Of a stretch of DNA of 64,000 nt, positions 57,337 through 64,000 are shown piece after piece. Position 1 is the stretch's first letter. Each line of letters begins with the position of its first letter. Under the pieces are notes generated by a model. The model saw only the letters and a list, made by a program, of their open reading frames with translations, did not search any database and was not told where the DNA came from. The stretch lies in contig CM043962.1 in NCBI GenBank assembly GCA_014529385.2, positions 36,237,598 through 36,301,597 of the forward strand, in the 5' to 3' direction. A program made the translations under genes and the position numbers. This stretch comes from Adiantum capillus-veneris. Taxonomy: Eukaryota; Streptophyta; Polypodiopsida; Polypodiales; Pteridaceae.

Positions 57337-57543
57337 ACCCTTCTCCTCTCACTTTTAACACACACATCTACAGAAGCGGAAGCTCTCTTGCAACGACACG
57401 CCAGAGGAAGCCTTTCTCCCTTAACCTCTCATCTTCAAGCCATCTCCATCTCCAATCTTCGACGTGCCTTCACCCGATTTGTGAACACACTCTCTCTCTC
57501 TCTCTCTCCATTAACGCGCTTTTCTTTTCTCCATTCCGAAGCT

Positions 57544-57822
57544 ATGGCTCCGAAGCGTGTAACACGAAGTTCTAAGGACACCCATGCCGTTGCACCACCA
57601 AGGAAGGTGGGAAGGAAGGTGTCTACTCCGAACAGATCTCATGCGGAAGCATCAATCGAAGAAGAAGTCGAAGCCGTCCAACCGCCAACACAAGAGTTAG
57701 CCGCACGCGCTCTAAATTCGGTAAGACAAATTTATCATTATGCATTGCTATTCATGTTGACTTGGGAAGCTAAGCATAGGGAACCCCTTAAACCGTCCGA
57801 AAAACGTGATTCTATCACATGA
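57544..57822 (+). CDS. Short ORF in the solo LTR, possible gag 5' exon
   Basis: The ATG at 57544 (GCTATGGCTCCG) opens a 92-codon frame starting MAPKRVTRSSK and continuing with a basic, then acidic (SIEEEVEAVQPP) disordered stretch. Such MxPxRxTRS starts are common in plant gypsy gag proteins. The codon series meets CTAAATTCG|GTAAGA at 57712-57726, a strong splice-donor match, which would cut the ORF after about 59 codons. I infer a gag N-terminal exon spliced to the body of an intact element elsewhere; without that body it is not functional here. The longer frame from 57388 starts before the likely ATG. Confidence 0.4.
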   Translation: MAPKRVTRSSKDTHAVAPPRKVGRKVSTPNRSHAEASIEEEVEAVQPPTQELAARALNSVRQIYHYALLFMLTWEAKHREPLKPSEKRDSIT

Positions 57823-58011
57823 AACAAGTATATGTTTTCATAGACTAGTGAAAGGATTGTTTGAAAAATTGTTACTGTTTGTTGGATTGTTATTGTTTAA
57901 TCAATTGTTATTGTTTGATAAGCGGTTTCTGATTGATATGAAGAATTGGTTGATCATGTTTGATGAATCATTAATGAGATGAATTGTTGAAAGAATATAT
58001 TTTGTTCTCGC

Positions 58012-58250
58012 GGGTAGCGAGATGATTCCGCGGATAGCGGAGATTAAAGCTGAGGTTATCGGCTCTCTTTTGTTCCTCGCGGTTAGCGAGATGCCTCGCG
58101 GGTAGCAAGATGCCTGGCGGTTAGCAAGATGCCTCGCGGGTAGCGGGATGCCTCGCGGTTAGCGAGATGGAAAGGTTGCGTAATTCGCGGTTAGCGAATA
58201 AATCCTTTGCAAAGGCTCTGTTGGTTAGACAGAGAAAGTCCGCGGGTAGC
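58012..58250 (+). repeat. ~19-bp GC-rich tandem repeat in the solo LTR
   Basis: Variants of GCCTCGCGG(G/T)TAGC(A/G)AGAT occur at least six times between 58075 and 58170, with looser copies (TTCGCGGTTAGCGAAT, CCGCGGATAGCGGAG) on both sides. CG content is high against AT-rich surroundings, so it is a likely methylation or protein-binding site cluster. Confidence 0.85.
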
Positions 58251-58854
58251 GGCAAAAACCATGAGAAATTGGAAAAGTTGTTTTGTTGAATAATAGGGTT
58301 GCCTTCATTAGCGTTGTTTGAATTGTTTTGGTATTGTTTGAAGGGCTGTATAAAAGAAACTGTGTTTGGAATTAATTAAGGAACATTGTTTCTATATGTA
58401 AAACAGTGTGGGAAAAAGTGTGCGTGTGGGGTGGAAAGTGGGGACTGGCTCAGGTTGCCAGTCAAGGATGGGTGGACTCGATTAGTCAAGTACTTTTCAC
58501 TTTGTCTCTGCTAGTTAGAGATTTATCCCATGTCATATTTTGGATTTAAGGATGGCGGCCGTGCCTCTTAAATGCGGGGAAAAAGGCGTTGTTTTTGAAT
58601 CCTTAATATGTGAAAGGGATTTCTTCTCTTATAATGTAAGATCTAGAGTCCATAGAACCTTTAACCTCATCGACCTGGATTGTGGCGTAGGGTCTGGCAA
58701 CTACGAACACAATAGGTGGAAGTCTTCTTCTCTTTCGTTGCTCGTATCCTTGCTTCGCATTATCGGAGTAGGGTGTCGTCAACGGATTTAGAGGATAGAG
58801 AAGGTTATCTTCCATGTCGCCCCGATCTTTTAGGGCGGGTACCTTACACATATA

Positions 58855-60780
58855 CTCCCCCCCTCGATCGGAATGGAGGGTGCCCATAGTACATTTCGAG
58901 ACATTTTCAGTCATAGCCAAAAATTGTTTGAAGCACATAAAAACTTCGGACTTCGCTTTAAGCGGAAATACCCATGCATGCCTAGAGTAATCATCAATGA
59001 AAGTCACGAAGTACAGGTAATTGCCCAAGGACGGAGTTTGCATGGGCCCACAAACATCACCATGCACAAGATGCAACCTGCATGTTGCCCGAACTGAACC
59101 ATCCTTTGGAAACTTAGAACGCTGCATCTTACCCAAAATACAGCCTTCACAAACATGTTTGAGAGGTGCTTCAAGAGGCGGCAAAGAAGCAACCATATCA
59201 GATTTTTGCAAACGCAGCAAACTGGCAAAATTTAGATGACCAAAATGTGCATGCCAAAGTTTTGCATCTGAAATAGCCCTTGAATCTGCAACAACATTTG
59301 CAAAATTTTGTCCACACTTTTCATACAACGTGAGCTTATACAGTCCACGGCACAAAAGGCCAGATGCAAAAATTTCATCACCAAAACTGAGATCATGAAC
59401 TTTACATCTGTCATCCACAAATTTGACTACAACTCCAAGTCTGGCAAGTGCGGATACAAACAAGAGATTCTTCTTGATCTCAGGTACATAAAGTGCATCA
59501 ACAAGTGTGAAGGAGCTGCCATTAGCAGCAGTGAGCACAATCTTTCCAACTCCCTGAACTAGATAAGAGGCGTTGTTGGCACAAGTGACTGAATTCCCAT
59601 GAGGACAGACTCGAGAGAGGTAAATAATTCACGATGTGAGGTAATGTGCTTTGTAGCACCACTGTCGAAATACCACACATGTGAATTTGCAGCAACTGAC
59701 AAGCATGCATCATGGACAGCACAATTGTAAGTGCACTCTGCGCTAAAAGCCCATTCTGCATCAACATCAGCAACACAGTCTCCTTTCACAGAAGACTCAA
59801 CAATGGCTGCATTTGTAGTGGAAGCAGCATTTGCAATGGAACCACCCTCTTTCTTCTTAGCCTCTTTGGCCTTCAACTTAGGACATGACTTGATCAAGTG
59901 ATCATTAGCTTTACAATAATGGCAACGCATCTTCTTTTTTCCCTTATCACCAGAATTTCCAGACGAATTACTGCCAACAGAAGCATTAGGAATAGAATTT
60001 TTGCCACTCGCAGCAAAACCATAAGAAGTGGCTGCATTGTTGTTACCACCCTTTCTTTGAGAAGCAATAAAAGCCTGTTCAACTGCACGCTGCCTAGTCC
60101 TGTTTTTTCTGGAAAGTGACTCTTGCAACAGCAATGTGCATAATGCATCAAACTTGACAACTTCTGGATTTCCTTGGGTCATAAGTCTCCAAGTACTAGC
60201 AAAAGTCTAGTAAGAATCTGGTAAGGCATCAAGAACAGTCTGCACAAAGGAACTGTCTGAAATGATTTCACCTGCAGAAATAAGTTGCTCATTGATATCC
60301 TTGACACTAGCAAGGAAAGTGTCCATATCATCTTCCTCATGCACAATCTTCGACTCCTCCTCTTTATGCAGCAAAGCAATTTTAGCCTCATTGTGACTTG
60401 CATAAAGACCAGCCAAAATATCCCAAGCCTGTTTTGCAGATTTTGCTGAACGGATGTGAGGAACAATGGTGCGCTTCACAGACAACGCAATCAATGCATG
60501 AGCCTACGCATCCTTAACATCCCAACGAGCTTGTTGTGTCGTAGGAAAAACAACTCTAATAGCAGCAATCCTTGCAGCAAGACCTGCAACATCCTCAACA
60601 TCGCCTACATCCTCAGAACCAGGACGTAGATCAATGCCCTACACAATGTTCCAGACGCCCTTTTACACAAGAACATGTTGCATCATATAATCCCACATAG
60701 GGTAGTTGTCTTGATCCAACCTGTCCTCAGCAGCAAACATCTTGAACACATCTATGTTGTTGTCAACCATTTGTAAATGT
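58855..60780 (-). pseudogene. Copia gag, protease and integrase start
   Basis: Minus strand: gag from about 60771 (VDNNIDVFKMF, LDQDNYPMWDYMM), SAKQAWDILAGLY (60440), LDALPDSY (60215); zinc knuckle CHYCKANDHLIKSC (59925-59885); protease WYFDSGATKHIT (59670; DSG active site); gag-pre-integrase LWHAHFGHLNFASLLRL (59250); integrase HHCC end CEGCILGK (59140) and core VHGDVCGPMQTPS...DDYSRHAWVFPLK (59060-58960), with LHSDRGGEYM (58880) where the solo LTR interrupts. Stops near 60663 and 60205 and a frameshift near 59600 disable it. Confidence 0.92.
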
Positions 60781-61119
60781 TGCATCTGATGTGAAAACTG
60801 CCCGAAAATAGGAGAAACGGAGTGGGAACAACACATGGTATATAGCACAAACCGTGGAAGACTATAAGGCACCTGTTATGCAGAAAATGGCACTAACAGA
60901 AATTCTGCACAAAATGATTAAATTGCCTGTGCAGTCCTACCTGTTGTGGAAACGGAGACCGAAATGAGCCCGAATCAAAAATCTGAGTACACTAAGCTCT
61001 ACGAGCTTACCCGAAATATTTGTCGACTTGCGAACGCTCACCAAATCTCACTGAAATTGGAGAAAGTGAGCAGGCATGTGCTGGAGAAGCTGGCGACTGA
61101 GCCCAGGAGGATGCAACCT

Positions 61120-61131
61120 GCTCTGATACCA
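61120..61131 (-). promoter_or_regulatory. Primer binding site of the copia element
   Basis: Minus strand TGGTATCAGAGC, a perfect copy of the tRNA-iMet-complementary site, two bases inside the 5' LTR end. Confidence 0.95.
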
Positions 61132-61133
61132 AT

Positions 61134-61323
61134 TGTTGGAATTAGGGTTGCAGAGAAACGCACACAGCTTGGAGAAGACGAAGGAAGCTCAAGGCACACA
61201 ATAGAGAGTGTGTTACTTAGTATGCAATGGAAAGATAGATAGCCCTAGAGTGATGGGCATATATACAATGCTCGGGGGTCCTAGTGTGTTCACACACATC
61301 ACCACCACATGTATATGGTAGCA
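61134..61323 (-). repeat. 5' LTR of the copia element
   Basis: 190 bp, ends TGTTGGAATT and ATGGTAGCA; matches 54207-54433 apart from a 37-bp indel and a few substitutions. Confidence 0.95.
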
Positions 61324-61551
61324 GGGTCTATACACAAAATACACATTACACTTTTATACAATTTTCAATATACATTAGAGGTGAAGTGTTTGCATAGGGG
61401 CGCCCAACATAGCATGGAGTTTAGGCCATGAGCCGGACTACATCCAAGGGTACCTAGCGACTAGTGCTACCTCTAAATGGGTGATATGAGTGAAAGTGTA
61501 CTCAAGAAAATAACATTATGGAGGGTGAATATATGTGTACACAGCATTACG

Positions 61552-61618
<67 letters not shown>

Positions 61619-62117
61619 GTGGAAGGAGAAATAGAGTGCACAAAGACATAGGAGAATGACAAAAATGCCCCATCTAAATGAACAGGCAACCATGTATTAA
61701 TGCAATAACAAAATCTAGCTATACCATAACATCAAAAATATAAAAATGACTAGCAGAGCAAGGACCCTCTATAGGGATCGACCAATCCATCCATCCACTT
61801 CCACTTTACCACGAACAGAGATAATTTCACTTTGGCAGTAGGGAGCGAGCCAAAACACCTTTAACTTACCTGAGCCATACATAGGCTGAGTCCGCTTTGC
61901 CTCCCTCCATGAACCTGACAGCAAAAAGGATCCCAAATACCAGCAGGTGGTAGGATATCATTACCAACTATACTAGTTTAGGCTCCATGCCTCTGCGATA
62001 CCCAGCATCAAGTTTTTAGGCAAAGCCAAGACAAAATCCCCAGTGTGTTAGCCGTGTAGGTCATTCAACCCTCGACACACTAACCATGTAGATAAGCTTA
62101 ACAAAAAAGAATACCTA
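61324..62117 (-). other. Leader of the gypsy element (right part), with a (GA)n tract
   Basis: Continuation of 53701-54206 beyond the copia insertion. It holds a pure (GA)n run at 61554-61616. No coding sequence and no standard primer binding site next to the LTR end at 62118 is visible. Confidence 0.5.
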
Positions 62118-64000
62118 TGTAACATCCCTAATCCAGCAAAGCCCCAGGTCATCGACCCTTTTGTCTAAAGCTAAGAGATGTAGGTGATCATATTCTTGTA
62201 GCAACACTGCCATGAGAAACATAACACATGAGTCCAATCACAATAGCATCTTCCATATATACAAACAAGCTTTTCCAAAAGCAGTCAGGATTATATAGTG
62301 TCTCTATCGTTACACGTCCAATATAAATATCAAACCACTTCTTGATCCAATCCAAAAACCATAAACCATAATCCAATCACATCACATGGGTGGGCACTCC
62401 ACCCAACTTAGGGTGATGCACATCCAATCCTACGCAAAACCATTTTAGCATATAACATGTCTGCAAAAGATTTGTCAACATTTTGGCAACACAACCATAT
62501 CCCAAAGAAAAGATCAGAGAGCCACACCATCTTCCACAATCAAAATACAACCATAATCCATGAGGGATCTCAACCCTTGACCATAAACCATATTCCATAA
62601 TGAACCCAACTCCCACACTTGGAGTTTGACATATCTGTTGCCATCAAACTTATCCCACACATGACCCTTTAGACATGAACTTTTCATGCATAAAACAAGT
62701 CTGACCAGCTACTAAACATTATATTACAATCCAATTTTTGGGACACCCAATCATGCAAAAGTGACGCACTATGACTGCACCTCACTCCCTAGCATATATA
62801 TCTAGTTTTGCAAAACCTAGAAGGGTGGAAAGCAACATACACATACACGTGAGGCATCCACATCCATCCGTGAGGTTCCATACATCATATGACATCATTC
62901 CATCAGCATAAACATGATGCAAAGTAGCCCCATCCCTTTGATCAACCATAAATCATAACATCACATATATGCAAAAAACAACTTTTTACCATTTTTGGGT
63001 GCATGCATAAAACAGAAATGAAAGTATCTGACCTAAAAACAATGCATCAAGCTCTGGAAATCAAACACTTGAACTTAACTTACCAAAACAAACCATAAAC
63101 CATATATGAGCAGCTCGTCCAACTCACTACTCCATATGGTACTTCCCCTTGGTAGCACCCTTACACGCATATGTAACCCCGGTCACGGAGTAGTTAATAA
63201 CTCATACTAAGTGGGTTTGTTCATCCGATGAGTCTATATAGTGGTTTTCCAAGGAGCCTAGGGTCCAAAAATTTGACCGTGCAATGGATAGCAAGTTGTT
63301 CTTAGCTTGTGCAGAATATTCCCATGACATCGAAGAGAGAAAATGGTGTAAATTATGTGTTTAATATTTGGTTCAAAGGGTTCAACCTGGTTCATAACGG
63401 TTTGTGAGTTATGACCAAAACAGTGTTCCTACCGCCTACATGACGTGAAACAAAAAGTGCTTTTTCTGTCCACACATGACCATAAGCACAACATATACAT
63501 AAATCAGCATGTTAAACATGATGAAACAAGCATGGATCATCCTCATACACACTCATCAGGTCCATACATGCCCTTGTATATATAAAAAAACCATTGAGAG
63601 GGTAGTTTCTCAGAAAGTGACATAGAGAGAGAAAGTGATGATGGCTATGGAGTTTAGAGATTCTTGCTCCATGCTTTACAATTGATTATGGATTATCAAG
63701 AGGCTTCTTGATTTGCTACAAGAGAGTGGTGATGAGAGCTATGTAGAGGTTTTCACCACGAAGCCGTTGGAGAACGCACACACCGTGAAAAGAGAAGAGA
63801 AGATAGTAAGCAAGTAGAGAGAGAATGTTCTTCTTCTTTTTCTTTCTGCGAACGAGAGAGAAGATCTTATGGAGATGATGATGGAGAGTTTGAACCACTC
63901 CATATAATAGATATATATCGCCGTGCAGTAGTAGATGCAATTGTTGGCTCTAGAAACTGAGAACTAGGGACGAATTTATAGGGACTCTGTTAGGCTGGAG
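62118..64000 (-). repeat. 5' LTR of the gypsy element (partial)
   Basis: Minus-strand end ...GGGATGTTACA at 62118. From 62546 on it matches 50695-51670 of the left LTR, with about 530 bp (62580-63110) lacking in the left copy. CTATAAATTCGTCC (63982-63968) is a TATA box for leftward transcription. The U3 part lies beyond the window. Confidence 0.65.

Larger units (their letters stand above)
56873..58849 (+). mobile_element. Solo LTR (gypsy-type), 1977 bp, in the copia integrase
   Basis: Ends TGTAACGTACCC and GGGTACCTTACA form imperfect inverted repeats with TG...CA, and a 5-bp duplication CATAT flanks it. It has a TATA box (57327-57336), an AT-rich left part, a short ORF with a splice donor (57544-57822), and a GC-rich tandem repeat (58012-58250). 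No primer binding site, pol or second LTR is present, so I read it as a solo LTR left by LTR-LTR recombination. A small complete element with undetected terminal repeats is the alternative. Confidence 0.83.
56868..58854. other. CATAT target-site duplications of the solo LTR
   Basis: CATAT at 56868-56872 and 58850-58854. Joining the copia across one copy restores the integrase reading (…GGEYM then SHEF…), which shows exactly where the solo LTR landed. Confidence 0.92.
54207..61323 (-). mobile_element. Ty1/copia retrotransposon, complete ends, minus orientation
   Basis: LTRs at 54207-54433 and 61134-61323, both TGTTGG...GGTA(A/G)CA, with a 5-bp target-site duplication GGGTC (54202-54206 and 61324-61328). 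Primer binding site at 61120-61131, polypurine tract complement TCCTCCCTC at 54436-54444. The interior carries gag, protease, integrase, RT and RNase H in copia order on the minus strand, broken by a solo LTR (56873-58849) and some stops. It is inserted in the leader of the gypsy element. LTR differences are few (about five in 190 bases plus one 37-bp indel), so it is one of the younger elements here. Confidence 0.95.
50691..64000 (-). mobile_element. Ty3/gypsy element with long LTRs, gag only, minus orientation (right end outside window)
   Basis: Left LTR 50691-52515 and right LTR 62118 to beyond 64000 share long stretches (50700-51670 against 62550-63995), including a TATA region, and both have (near-)complementary ends (TGTAAGATCCCC at 52515 inward; TGTAACATCCC at 62118). 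Between them lie a gag with stops (53700-52638), a leader (54206-53701 plus 61324-62117), and the copia insertion. No pol is present between gag and the left LTR, so it is a gag-only derivative or a deleted copy. It abuts the PPR pseudogene at 50690. Confidence 0.65.

Overview
The window reads as land-plant nuclear DNA that is almost wholly made of retrotransposons. The one recognisable host gene of good quality is the 3' half of a DICER-LIKE 1 (DCL1) gene on the + strand, with seven GT-AG exons between 18789 and 23219. The rest is LINEs, Ty1/copia and Ty3/gypsy remnants, non-autonomous LTR elements, satellites, very abundant (GA)n tracts, one hAT-type MITE and a decayed PPR gene. A fern-like or other large seed-free genome is my guess from the TE style and from the distance of the DCL1 protein to flowering-plant DCL1; I cannot prove the lineage.

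1-18788: a train of minus-strand LINEs of one family (here family A), with (GA)n tracts at their junctions. Copy 1 is split by a 2.7 kb non-autonomous LTR element (562-3276). Copy 2 (5199-16400) is split by a complete second LINE (family B, 6801-13612) with a 16-bp target-site duplication. Copy 3 (17065-18312) is 5' truncated. At least four short 3' tails are chained between copies 2 and 3, and the train stops at the first DCL1 exon visible here.

18789-23219: DCL1 C-terminal half: pre-PAZ region, PAZ, RNase IIIa, RNase IIIb and two dsRBDs, all with key residues. Helicase and DUF283 exons are not in the window, so the gene either has an intron of more than 18 kb full of LINEs or is a truncated copy.

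23220-35636: decayed retroelements. Two diverged copies of an unrecognised protein family lie on opposite strands (24136-25170 and 28325-29010), next to a copia pol fragment, a nearly perfect 3 x 215 bp tandem repeat, a 75-bp palindrome in microsatellite DNA, and a gypsy integrase relic.

35637-50690: an internally deleted copia element with matching 229-bp LTRs, a long decayed gypsy element on the minus strand (41500-44950), a set of three spaced palindromes, a ~150-bp AT-rich satellite (47020-48520), and a PPR pseudogene (49855-50690) broken by a 356-bp hAT-type MITE.

50691-64000: a nested stack. A gypsy element with ~1.8 kb LTRs (gag only, running off the right edge) sits against the PPR relic; a copia element (54207-61323, TSD GGGTC) is inserted in its leader; a 1977-bp solo LTR (56873-58849, TSD CATAT) is inserted in the copia integrase. 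Most ORFs of the mobile elements carry stops or frameshifts, so I annotate them as pseudogenes.
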